Source: an uncultured Acetatifactor sp. (lineage in GTDB: Bacteria; Bacillota; Clostridia; Lachnospirales; Lachnospiraceae). Taken from it: 24,127 nt of DNA. The translations under genes and the position numbers were made by a program. The stretch covers positions 1-24,127 of the forward strand of contig CAJUJN010000063.1 in the NCBI GenBank assembly GCA_910586775.1. The letters run 5' to 3'. A model generated the notes under the pieces. It was not told where the DNA came from and ran no database searches. It saw nothing but the letters and a program-made list of their open reading frames with translations. Below are positions 1 through 5,946 of this stretch, piece after piece (position 1 is the stretch's first letter; each line of letters opens with the position of its first letter).

Positions 1-146
1 TCGGAACCTACACAGACCCCAACACAGGGCAGAGTCAGACGGTTTACGGTTCAGATGGTGTTCGGACTTTGGAAGACGCCGTTGCATCTGGGGATATATC
101 TCAGGAAGAGGCTGATGAAATCGAGGATATCTTCAATAATTGGTGA
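1..146 (+). CDS. C-terminal end of a CAP-domain lipoprotein paralogue (partial)
   Basis: The reading frame enters from outside the window (first full codon at base 3) and stops with TGA at 144-146. The roughly 47 visible residues match the C-terminal tail of the complete CAP-domain lipoprotein at 4270-5562: both carry a DP-D/N-TGQSQTVYG core, then DGV, TL, DAVA, GD and SQE in the same spacing. Most differences are conservative (D/E, V/I, N/S, T/S), which suggests that both copies have been under selection as proteins. The CAP and SH3 domains of this copy lie outside the window. Two terminators follow directly, as they do behind the complete copy. The function of the conserved tail is unknown; I infer only that the gene is a tandem paralogue. 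Confidence 0.85.
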   Translation, partial: GTYTDPNTGQSQTVYGSDGVRTLEDAVASGDISQEEADEIEDIFNNW

Positions 147-164
147 TATTGTACAGTGTATACA

Positions 165-191
165 AAGGCAACCTTATTTTGGTTGCCTTTT
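165..191 (+). terminator. First terminator behind the CAP paralogue
   Basis: AAGGCAACC (165-173) pairs with GGTTGCCTT (181-189) across a 7-base loop, and Ts follow. A hairpin of closely related sequence sits at the same place behind the complete CAP gene. Confidence 0.75.
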
Positions 192-251
192 CATGTGTAT
201 ACTACTTCTATTTTCGTCTGTTAAACTAAAGCAATGCTCTACAAAATATTT

Positions 252-277
252 GCAACCCCTAACCGGGTTGCTTTTTT
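252..277 (+). terminator. Second terminator behind the CAP paralogue
   Basis: GCAACCC (252-258) pairs with GGGTTGC (265-271) and is followed by six Ts, a classical intrinsic terminator. It has a counterpart at 5651-5681, so a double terminator is part of the repeated unit. Confidence 0.85.
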
Positions 278-373
278 AATGCTTTCGTATTCTGCAGAAA
301 CTTCCAATGAAAATTTCTTTCCCTTAGTAGTATTTTACTATAGTATATACTTTAGAAAGGGAGAGTAAATCGT

Positions 374-502
374 ATGAAATGGAAAAGAAAAGGAAAACAA
401 GTTTTTGCGATGATGCTTGCTGTAGCGACTCTGTTAAGCGGTTGTGCGCCTAATGGTATCTATGCGGATGAAGAGCCGCTTTTGCTTTTAGACATTCTGT
501 AG
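374..502 (+). pseudogene. Signal-peptide remnant of a lost secreted protein or lipoprotein
   Basis: A 42-codon frame has a purine-rich AAAGGGAG ribosome site about 10 bases upstream of its ATG. It encodes a lysine/arginine-rich start (KWKRKGKQ), a hydrophobic stretch (VFAMMLAVATLL) and SGCAP, which resembles a lipobox, followed by NGIYADEE. After a few more residues the frame ends at TAG 500-502. The same peptide recurs at 5696-5806 without its original start codon and with a different downstream sequence. The two copies share residues only as far as ADEEP, so I read both as 5' stumps of a longer exported protein whose body has been lost. A functional 42-residue peptide cannot be excluded for this copy, which still has a start codon and ribosome site. 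Confidence 0.55.
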
Positions 503-562
503 ACACACGGTAGACAGTGTGCATTCCTCCTTGATTTTATTGGCTTTCCGGGATTGAAAAAG

Positions 563-645
563 GTTCGAGTCCCGTCTATCGCTCTTTTTAATTTGCAGCG
601 GAATTCCATAGAATGTGGGGTTCTGCTGTTTTTATGTGTCTGAAA
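563..645 (+). repeat. tRNA-3'-end-like tail plus hairpin, copy 1
   Basis: GTTCGAGTCCCGTCTATC (563-580) resembles the T-loop and 3' strand of a tRNA, but the matching 5' half and a CCA are absent, so it is not a tRNA gene. A T-rich stretch follows, then a 12-pair hairpin (596-607 with 617-628, some G-T pairs) and five Ts. The same 18 bases and a related hairpin of different stem sequence recur at 5870-5946, and both copies end in ATGTGTCTGAAA. Such tails are typical of attachment sites for tyrosine recombinases, but no such gene is present, so that reading is inference. Confidence 0.6.
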
Positions 646-890
646 TCATGTAGACAGTACGAATGTTCGTTCTGCTGTAATGCTTTTGCCATAAGGTTAT
701 AAGTCTGGCATTTATCAATCCTCCCATTGTCTGACAGCAGTTCCCGCCGTATCAAGGCGCTTTCGCGGCATAAAAAGGGCGGCGCTAAATAAAAGCGCCA
801 ATCCATACCACGTTCCTGCTCACATTTTCTTTTTTGCCGGGCCTAATCTGAAAAGCCATGTCCGATATCTTCATTTATCAGCTTGATTGT

Positions 891-942
891 ATTGCATTCT
901 GGATAAATAGTATGCAATGTGTATTGCAATGCAAAATGCATT
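891..942 (+). promoter_or_regulatory. ATTGCA/TGCAAT palindrome cluster, copy 1
   Basis: Within 52 bases lie ATTGCAT (891), ATGCAAT (912), ATTGCAAT (923) and ATGCATT (936). These form overlapping inverted repeats such as TGCAAT-GTGT-ATTGCA. The cluster is kept in both copies of the block and lies upstream of the promoter candidate, as an activator or repressor array would. The binding protein is unknown. Confidence 0.5.
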
Positions 943-977
943 CCGACAGAAAAAGTATGGAGTAGGCCAGGTTCCTG

Positions 978-1029
978 TTGACAAAAAAACGGGGGTATTC
1001 TATAGGTGGATAAATCCCGGAAGGGATTT
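978..1029 (+). promoter_or_regulatory. Promoter candidate and leader hairpin, CAP unit copy 1
   Basis: TTGACA (978-983) is followed after 17 bases by a weak -10, TATAGG (1001-1006). Just beyond it AAATCCC (1012-1018) pairs with GGGATTT (1023-1029) around GGAA. The other copy has the same stem with loop TGAA. A start near 1013 would place this hairpin at the very 5' end of the message. Confidence 0.45.
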
Positions 1030-1063
1030 CCGGAGAAAGAATCTCAACGAGGAGGAGACAGAC

Positions 1064-1213
1064 ATGAAGAAGAAAATCGTGATGGCATTGCTGATTATGG
1101 CAATGACGGCCAGCGTTTTTGCCGGCTGCGGAAACAGGATGGCAACAGTTTGCGAAATAACTAATTTGTACAGCACTTTAAAATGCCTTAGAATGGGTAC
1201 AACACCTAAATAA
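1064..1213 (+). pseudogene. Truncated CAP-domain lipoprotein (signal peptide only)
   Basis: The ATG at 1064 sits behind the same GAGGAGG site as the complete gene. The first 25 residues match that gene with one change (M for T at residue 12), including the VFAGC lipobox. After GCGNR the sequence turns into 24 unrelated residues and stops at TAA 1211-1213. The SH3 and CAP domains are gone. Further on, at about 1220-1320, another frame carries roughly 33 codons with no start that end at TAA; this may be the tail of a second broken gene. The breakpoint marks the left edge of the segment carrying the GntR/ABC cassette, so the gene was probably cut by that insertion or by recombination between repeat units. 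Confidence 0.8.
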
Positions 1214-1345
1214 TATAAGGGCATGTGCGAGGGAGATTGTGAACGGGGAAATCATCTTCGTGCAGGTATACAAAACGGCAGAGTATAAAAATTCTGGCGT
1301 TTTTTCGGGAGATATATAAGTTTTTTAGAAAAAAACAGAAGAATA

Positions 1346-1374
1346 TTGACATGTAAGTGCTGCATGTATATAAT
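1346..1374 (+). promoter_or_regulatory. Consensus promoter with operator-like repeat for the GntR/ABC cassette
   Basis: TTGACA (1346-1351), 17 bases, TATAAT (1369-1374): a perfect SigA consensus. ACATG (1349-1353) and CATGT (1363-1367) form an inverted repeat inside the spacer, where a repressor could block polymerase. ATATTGACAT occurs again at 1381-1390. Autoregulation by the downstream GntR protein is inferred from the YtrA family. Confidence 0.8.
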
Positions 1375-1412
1375 GTGCATATATTGACATCACATTAAAG
1401 GAGGCAAGATAT

Positions 1413-1790
1413 TTGAAGATTGTAATATCTAACACATCGGAAGCCCCCCTTTACCAGCAAATCAAAGACCAGATAAAAGATGCAATCTTAAAAGGAGAAA
1501 TAGTAGAGGGCGATGCACTTCCGTCTATTCGTGCCTTTGCAAATGATTTAAAGGTCAGCGTCTTAACAATACGGAGAGTCTATGATGAATTGGAACAGGA
1601 GGGATTTGTAACAAGCCAGGTCGGTATAGGCACTTTTGTTTCTACAAGCAACATTGAATTATTGAGGGATTCCAAGCGGCGGCTTGTGGAGAAAAAAATG
1701 CTTGATATGATTCAGACAGCAAAATCTTTGGGCATTAGTAAAGATGAATTAAATGCCATGATGGACATTTTATACGAGGAGGAAAACTGA
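1413..1790 (+). CDS. GntR-family (YtrA subfamily) transcriptional regulator
   Basis: This 125-residue protein has the N-terminal GntR winged helix (about residues 10-75), with PLYQQIKDQIKDAI leading in, LPSIRAFANDL as first HTH helix, VSVLTIRRVYDELE as recognition helix and GIGTFVS as wing. Only about 45 helical residues follow, so there is no ligand domain; this short form is the YtrA subfamily, whose members usually repress their own ABC-transporter operons. The start is TTG at 1413, eight bases after AAAGGAGG. The stop directly abuts the ATG of the ABC ATPase, so the two are one transcript. The effector is unknown; in relatives induction follows cell-envelope antibiotics or peptides. Confidence 0.9.
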   Translation: MKIVISNTSEAPLYQQIKDQIKDAILKGEIVEGDALPSIRAFANDLKVSVLTIRRVYDELEQEGFVTSQVGIGTFVSTSNIELLRDSKRRLVEKKMLDMIQTAKSLGISKDELNAMMDILYEEEN

Positions 1791-2660
1791 ATGGATAACA
1801 TTTTAGAAGTATCTGGATTAAATAAAAGGTATGGTGATTTTGCCTTAAAAGACATCTCCTTTTATTTGCCGGACGGCTGTATCACGGGATTTGTCGGAGT
1901 CAACGGAGCGGGTAAAACCACTACTCTCCGAAGCATCTTAGGGCTTACAAATAAGGTGTCTGGAAATATAAATTTTTTTGGCATGAACATGGATGGAAAT
2001 GAAAGTAAAATAAAAGACCGCATCGGCATTGTGCTTGATGAAGGATGCTTTTACGATGAATTAACGCTCTCGGAAATGAAAAATGTAATTGCCCCTGCTT
2101 ACAGGAATTGGTGCGAACAGGACTTTATAGATTACATGGAACAGTTTTCATTGAATCCGAAACAGAAAATCAATACCCTGTCAAAAGGAATGCGGATGAA
2201 ATACGCTTTAGCTCTGGCACTTTCCCATAAAGCGGAACTGCTTATCATGGACGAGCCAACAAGCGGTCTTGACCCATTAGTCCGAAGCCAGCTTTTAAAT
2301 ATATTAAAGGATTATATGGGCAAAGGTGGAAAAGGCGTATTTTTCTCTACACATATTACTTCCGATTTGGAAAAGATTGCTGATATGCTGATTATGATTG
2401 ATGGTGGTGAGATTGTTTTTCAAGAGGAAAAAGACCAGTTGCTTGACAGCTACCGAATCATAAAGGGCAGCACTGAAAAACTGAGTACGGATACAAGAAA
2501 ATATTTTTTGAATATTGAGGAAAGTGCTTTCGGCTTTACGGGAATTACAAAACAGGGTGCTGAGGTTATGGGGCATATGCAGGATGTTCTTACAGAAAGA
2601 CCCACAATCGAGGACATCATGCTTGCGAATGTGGAAAGGAGAAAAAAAGATGTTAATTAG
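1791..2660 (+). CDS. ABC transporter ATP-binding protein of the GntR cassette
   Basis: The 289-residue nucleotide-binding subunit has all canonical motifs: Walker A GVNGAGKTT (36-44), signature LSKGM (130-134, K replacing the more common G), Walker B LLIMDEP (150-156), a GLDP D-loop and the H-loop histidine in STH (188). The C-terminal 80 residues are the variable tail typical of ABC-2 exporters. It should energise the permease encoded next, whose ATG lies 11 bases inside this gene. In YtrA-type operons such pairs export or detoxify membrane-active compounds or act in envelope stress, but the substrate cannot be read from sequence. Base composition is more A+T-rich than the CAP gene downstream. 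Confidence 0.93.
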   Translation: MDNILEVSGLNKRYGDFALKDISFYLPDGCITGFVGVNGAGKTTTLRSILGLTNKVSGNINFFGMNMDGNESKIKDRIGIVLDEGCFYDELTLSEMKNVIAPAYRNWCEQDFIDYMEQFSLNPKQKINTLSKGMRMKYALALALSHKAELLIMDEPTSGLDPLVRSQLLNILKDYMGKGGKGVFFSTHITSDLEKIADMLIMIDGGEIVFQEEKDQLLDSYRIIKGSTEKLSTDTRKYFLNIEESAFGFTGITKQGAEVMGHMQDVLTERPTIEDIMLANVERRKKDVN

Positions 2661-3291
2661 CTTAGTGAAAAAAGAATTTCTGATTGTAAAGAAATATGTA
2701 GGCATCATGCTTATCGCATCATTTCTGATTCCGCCCGTTATGCTTTGGCGGATGCCGGAAGCGGCGGGGGCAATGGGATTTACACTCACTGTTATTTTTA
2801 GCATTTTCATGTTGACCCAGTATGTTTCTTTAAAGGAATACCAGTATCCAAAGGCAACTACCCTGCTTTGTGCATTGCCCTATCCCCGAAAAATGATTGT
2901 GCTTTCAAAATACTGTTTTTGTCTGATTATTTATGCGGTCTGCTGTTTGGTTTTTGGGATTGACACAATCATTTTCCCCCAATTAGGAACTTTTGATATA
3001 AGAATGGCGGCTATCGCTTTTTTGGTAATCACGATACCATTATCGTTCTATTTTCCTGCTTTGTATAAGTTGGGATACGAAAAGACAAAATTTGTGTTTG
3101 TCATAATTATTATGGCATCCCCTGTTTTATTTGCCTTTCTGTTTAAACCAGAAAATGTGGTAAGATTTAGCTTTTTAGACACTGTCTCTATAGCAACAAT
3201 GGCAATTTTAAGCGTTATCATCAGTCTTGTCATCTTTTCAATATCAGCTGTTTTGTCAATTCATTTTTTTGAAAAAAGTGATTTGACGTAG
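2650..3291 (+). CDS. ABC-2 type transporter permease (ABC2_membrane_5-like)
   Basis: The start is ATG 2650, with AAAGGAG just upstream and an 11-base overlap with the ATPase gene; the open frame upstream of it is a shadow. The 213-residue protein begins MLISLVKKEF, a usual start for small ABC-2 permeases. It has about six hydrophobic segments (roughly residues 18-35, 38-58, 85-110, 115-140, 145-165 and 175-205). Length and layout fit the PF13346-type permeases that accompany YtrA-family regulators. It should form the membrane channel of a half-size exporter with the preceding ATPase. Substrate unknown. Confidence 0.85.
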   Translation: MLISLVKKEFLIVKKYVGIMLIASFLIPPVMLWRMPEAAGAMGFTLTVIFSIFMLTQYVSLKEYQYPKATTLLCALPYPRKMIVLSKYCFCLIIYAVCCLVFGIDTIIFPQLGTFDIRMAAIAFLVITIPLSFYFPALYKLGYEKTKFVFVIIIMASPVLFAFLFKPENVVRFSFLDTVSIATMAILSVIISLVIFSISAVLSIHFFEKSDLT

Positions 3292-3301
3292 GAGGTTTCA
3301 T

Positions 3302-3688
3302 ATGGAGCGTGATGTAATAGTCTTGTATATGATAGCAGGTGTATCGTTTTCCTTTGCTTTATTCAACTGTATTCTTTTTGCAATAAAACATGGAAAGACA
3401 ATGAAAACGAGTGGAACGATTGTTTCCATAAAATCAACAAATCCGACAAATGAGAAGTGGCGTAATGCAAAATTGGCAGAGATTTCCTATCGGGTTAATG
3501 GCAGAAACATTGTATCTATAAATCGCATACAAGTTCCTTTATCATCCCAAATAGGAACACCGATAACCGTTCGTTATGACCGAAACCAACCAGAGAGAAT
3601 ATACAGTTGTTCGGCGAAACGAATAATCACGGGATTTTTAATTGGCATAGGCTGCGTACTGACAGCTGTACTTATGCAAATCCATTAG
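3302..3688 (+). CDS. Small membrane protein, DUF3592-like
   Basis: This 128-residue protein follows the permease by 10 bases behind AGGAGG. A hydrophobic helix (about 6-28) is followed by a soluble beta-rich part (about 35-100) with SGTIVSI, ISYRVNG and a PITVRYD motif ending in NPE-type residues (here QPERIY), then a second helix (about 106-126). A helix, a domain with G-x-I and V-x-Y-x-P-x-x-P-like strands, and a closing helix are the layout of DUF3592 proteins, whose function is unknown. I assign that family from pattern alone. Its place in the operon suggests an accessory role to the exporter. Confidence 0.65.
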   Translation: MERDVIVLYMIAGVSFSFALFNCILFAIKHGKTMKTSGTIVSIKSTNPTNEKWRNAKLAEISYRVNGRNIVSINRIQVPLSSQIGTPITVRYDRNQPERIYSCSAKRIITGFLIGIGCVLTAVLMQIH

Positions 3689-3706
3689 AGAAAGGGGGTA
3701 AAGGAT

Positions 3707-3799
3707 ATGCCGCATTTTCCGGAATGGTTTGTAATTATCTGTATTCTGCTTCCTGTTGCAAATTTGATTTATAAAGCATGGAAAAACAGAAAGAAATAA
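3707..3799 (+). CDS. 30-residue membrane peptide ending the GntR/ABC cassette
   Basis: The ATG at 3707 follows AAAGGGGGTAAAGG, a good ribosome site, and the stop is TAA 3797-3799. The peptide is one hydrophobic helix (WFVIICILLPVANLIY) with a basic tail (KAWKNRKK), so it would sit in the membrane with its C-terminus inside. It lies 18 bases after the DUF3592-like gene in the same direction. It could be a small transporter subunit or regulator; I know no family for it. Confidence 0.55.
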   Translation: MPHFPEWFVIICILLPVANLIYKAWKNRKK

Positions 3800-4051
3800 C
3801 AGAATCGGAGAAGATACGGTTTTAAAAAACCATCCTCTTTACTGTCCGAAATACAGGCAGGAAGCCTTGATTGATGTTGTCACAGTGTCTTTGCGTTTTT
3901 TCTTTTGTCGTTTTTTATCGGAATGTGCCGCAGGGCTGTTTCCGCTGCTGTTTGTCGCTCCCCGCATTCCGGTATTACCTAGAAACAAAGTTCACAGGAA
4001 GTTCGTTACTAGATAAGGAAAAAATACGCATGAATATAAGTATATACTTTA
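3800..4051. other. Junction between the GntR/ABC cassette and the next CAP unit
   Basis: No gene is supported here. A weak A+T-rich hairpin (about 3817-3834) could end the cassette transcript. AGTATATACTTTA just before 4052 resembles AGTATATACTTTA at about 344-356 in front of the signal-peptide remnant, which hints that this junction was also shaped by the repeats. Confidence 0.35.
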
Positions 4052-4094
4052 ACTGAAAAGCCATGTCCGACACTCCTTTTATCAGCTTGATTGT

Positions 4095-4146
4095 ATTGCA
4101 TTCCGGATAAATAATATGCAATGTGTATTGCAATGCAAAATGCATT
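4095..4146 (+). promoter_or_regulatory. ATTGCA/TGCAAT palindrome cluster, copy 2
   Basis: The same four motifs at the same spacing as in copy 1: ATTGCAT (4095), ATGCAAT (4116), ATTGCAAT (4127), ATGCATT (4140). The half-sites are unchanged between copies, while nearby bases differ. Confidence 0.5.
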
Positions 4147-4181
4147 TCGACAGAAAAAGTATGGAGTAGGCCAGCTTTCTG

Positions 4182-4235
4182 TTGACAAAAAACCCGGGGG
4201 GTATTCTATAGGTGGATAAATCCCTGAAGGGATTT
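4182..4235 (+). promoter_or_regulatory. Promoter candidate and leader hairpin of the CAP lipoprotein
   Basis: TTGACA (4182-4187) is followed by A-, C- and G-runs and then TATAGG (4207-4212). The spacer is 19 bases here against 17 in copy 1, because the runs differ in length. AAATCCC (4218-4224) pairs with GGGATTT (4229-4235). Confidence 0.4.
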
Positions 4236-4269
4236 CCGGAGAAAGAATCTCAACGAGGAGGAGACGGAC

Positions 4270-5562
4270 ATGAAGAAGAAAATCGTGATGGCATTGCTGA
4301 TTACGGCAATGACGGCCAGCGTTTTTGCCGGCTGCGGAAACAGGATAAAGGGGGACGGCAGGGTGCAGGCCATGGCGGATGCAGAGAGCAGCCAGGACGG
4401 GAATGCTGACAGCCGGGAAAGCGGGGCAGAGGGAACCGGGGCTGTGGAATCCGAACCGGAGGAAACGGCGGAACCCACAGAAGAACCATCGTCAGAAGAA
4501 ACACAGGAACCCACAGCGGAGCCTGAAACCGGGGCGCAGGCACCCTCTGACGGGAATGCCGACGAAAGCGGCGGTGTGACACAGACCGGGCAGTCCGGCA
4601 GTGCAGACCAGACAGACGGGACAAATCAGGCCGGAACAACCACAGGGAAAGAAACAGCAGATTCTCCCTACACCATCAACGAAGCCGTGACCGGGACGAT
4701 GTATGCCGGGTCGGCGGTGAACGTAAGGAACCAGCCGTCAACGGATGGAGAGAAAGTCGGACGGTTGACTCAGGGCCAGGAAGTCACCGTGACGGGGCAG
4801 TGCGAAGAGACCGGGTGGTATCAGGTTGAGCTGAATGGCGGGAAAGCGTTCGTAAGCAACAACTATATCGTAGCCGAGAAGCCGGCAGCCACAACGCAGA
4901 CGAACCAGACAGCGGGTAATACGGGCAGTCAGGGTTCAGGTTCCGGTCAGACAGCCGGCCAGGGTTCCGGTACAGCGGCTAAAACTGATAATGCGGCAAC
5001 CGAAGCCCGGCTGTGCAACAGTGATTTCGTTGCTATGCTGAATGCCGACAGACAGGCGATGGGTCTTTCAACGGTAACTGCTAACGGGACACTGGATTCC
5101 AACGCTCTTGCGAGTGCCAAAGCGATTGTAACGAACTACTCCCATGACGCTCTGTCGAGAGGAGGCGCTAATGTAGAAAACATTGCAGAGGGGTATGGTT
5201 CGGTGGCAGACGTGTATGTTGCATGGAAAGCCAGCCCGGGTCACTGGGCGGCGATGACTGACCCGGGACTCCAGTACATCTCTGTAGCCAGGTGCGGAAA
5301 CTACTGGGTATATCTGGGGTACGCAGCAGATGTACTTGACAACTACACAGACGCTAACGGCAATGTTGATATCGATGCGGCTGTGAACGATGGGGTGATG
5401 AATGAAGTTAGTACCGTCACAGACCCCGATACAGGCCAGAGCCAGACAGTGTACGGCACTGACGGAGTACAGACTTTGGATGATGCTGTCGCGAATGGAG
5501 ATGTATCACAAGAAGATGCAGACTGGATTAACGATCTTGTCAATGAAAGAAGGGGTAACTAG
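4270..5562 (+). CDS. Lipoprotein with SH3 and CAP (SCP/PR1) domains
   Basis: A 430-residue exported lipoprotein; start ATG 4270 behind GAGGAGG. Order of parts: signal peptide with lipobox VFAGC (acylated Cys22); a Glu/Thr/Pro-rich acidic linker (about 35-130); a bacterial SH3 domain (about 140-203: AVNVRNQPS, VGRLTQGQ, GWYQVELNGGKAFV); a Gly/Gln/Ser linker; a CAP domain (about 246-357) with SHDAL (His292), ENIAEG (Glu303) and SPGHWAAMTDP (His325). A C-terminal tail of about 70 residues is shared with the paralogue opening the window. SH3 domains of this kind usually bind peptidoglycan and CAP domains are extracellular, so it is probably anchored outside the membrane facing the wall. Its activity is unknown. 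It is flanked by its own promoter block and double terminator, so it is monocistronic. Confidence 0.9.
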   Translation: MKKKIVMALLITAMTASVFAGCGNRIKGDGRVQAMADAESSQDGNADSRESGAEGTGAVESEPEETAEPTEEPSSEETQEPTAEPETGAQAPSDGNADESGGVTQTGQSGSADQTDGTNQAGTTTGKETADSPYTINEAVTGTMYAGSAVNVRNQPSTDGEKVGRLTQGQEVTVTGQCEETGWYQVELNGGKAFVSNNYIVAEKPAATTQTNQTAGNTGSQGSGSGQTAGQGSGTAAKTDNAATEARLCNSDFVAMLNADRQAMGLSTVTANGTLDSNALASAKAIVTNYSHDALSRGGANVENIAEGYGSVADVYVAWKASPGHWAAMTDPGLQYISVARCGNYWVYLGYAADVLDNYTDANGNVDIDAAVNDGVMNEVSTVTDPDTGQSQTVYGTDGVQTLDDAVANGDVSQEDADWINDLVNERRGN

Positions 5563-5573
5563 CTCAGATAAAT

Positions 5574-5599
5574 AAGGCAACCCGAGTAAGGGTTGCCTT
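5574..5599 (+). terminator. First terminator behind the CAP lipoprotein
   Basis: AAGGCAACCC (5574-5583) and GGGTTGCCTT (5590-5599) form a perfect 10-pair stem 11 bases after the stop codon. A real T-run is missing, so it may work weakly or as an mRNA-end stabiliser. Confidence 0.7.
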
Positions 5600-5650
5600 A
5601 CACTACATAAAGTATAAGTCTAATGCTCTGGATAATACATACTGCATATT

Positions 5651-5681
5651 AAAAGCAACTCTTAACCGGGTTGCTTTTTTT
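5651..5681 (+). terminator. Second terminator behind the CAP lipoprotein
   Basis: AAAAGCAACTC pairs with GGGTTGCTTTT, followed by a seven-T run. The loop TTAACC is kept from copy 1 (CTAACC). Confidence 0.85.
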
Positions 5682-5695
5682 AGTGCATAAAATAA

Positions 5696-5806
5696 GTTTT
5701 TGCGATGATGCTCGCTGTAGCGACTCTGTTTAGTGGCTGTGCGCCTGATGGTATCTATGCGGATGAAGAGCCAGGTGACCTGGTTCAAAGGTGGTTACAC
5801 TGTTGA
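5696..5806 (+). pseudogene. Second signal-peptide remnant
   Basis: The codons for VFAMMLAVATLFSGCAPDGIYADEEP repeat those at 401-478 with few changes, but the basic N-terminus and its ATG are missing; the block joins directly to the terminator. Downstream the frame differs from copy 1 and stops at TGA 5804-5806. CCAGGTGACCTGG, a perfect inverted repeat (5771-5783), lies exactly where the two copies part. I see this as a dead 5' stump. Confidence 0.65.
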
Positions 5807-5869
5807 TTACACTTAATAGGGGAGGTGCTGGAAACCTTTTCTTTATGCGGTTTCTGAGTTCGGCAGTGT

Positions 5870-5946
5870 GTTCGAGTCCCGTCTATCACTTTTTTGTAGC
5901 GGAAACCCATAAAATCGGGAGTTTCCGCTGCTTTAATGTGTCTGAA
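5870..5946 (+). repeat. tRNA-3'-end-like tail plus hairpin, copy 2
   Basis: The 18 bases at 563-580 recur exactly at 5870-5887, followed by six Ts and a hairpin AGCGGAAAC...GTTTCCGCT (about 5898-5930) and ATGTGTCTGAAA. The stem sequence differs from copy 1 (AGCGGAATTCC-type), yet pairing is kept, which points to selection on structure. Confidence 0.6.

Larger units (their letters stand above)
503..1063. other. Long stretch without an intact gene
   Basis: It holds the tRNA-like tail with its hairpin and the promoter block of a truncated CAP unit (from 848). GTAGACA occurs three times (499, 510 and 650). Between 660 and 845 I see no gene: the only open frame, on the minus strand, runs through the hairpin and has no ribosome site or family features. 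Confidence 0.5.
848..1139 (+). repeat. Promoter/leader/signal-peptide block of the CAP unit, copy 1
   Basis: About 290 bases are nearly identical to 4052-4344; by eye there are fewer than about 20 differences. The block contains a palindrome cluster, a TTGACA box, a short leader hairpin, a GAGGAGG ribosome site and the signal-peptide codons. Identity stops abruptly after the codons for GCGNR at about 1139, where this copy joins unrelated sequence. Confidence 0.9.
4052..4344 (+). repeat. Promoter/leader/signal-peptide block of the CAP unit, copy 2 (intact)
   Basis: Direct repeat of 848-1139, here still joined to a complete gene. Left-hand identity begins at CTGAAAAGCCATGTCCGA. Confidence 0.9.

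Noticed and set aside
563..580. A tRNA gene
   Set aside because: Only a T-loop-like tail is present; no D-arm, anticodon arm or acceptor partner can be found upstream in either copy.
588..806. 72-codon minus-strand open frame
   Set aside because: It runs through the repeated hairpin, has no ribosome site, and the similar bit seen in the other copy follows only from the shared DNA repeat.
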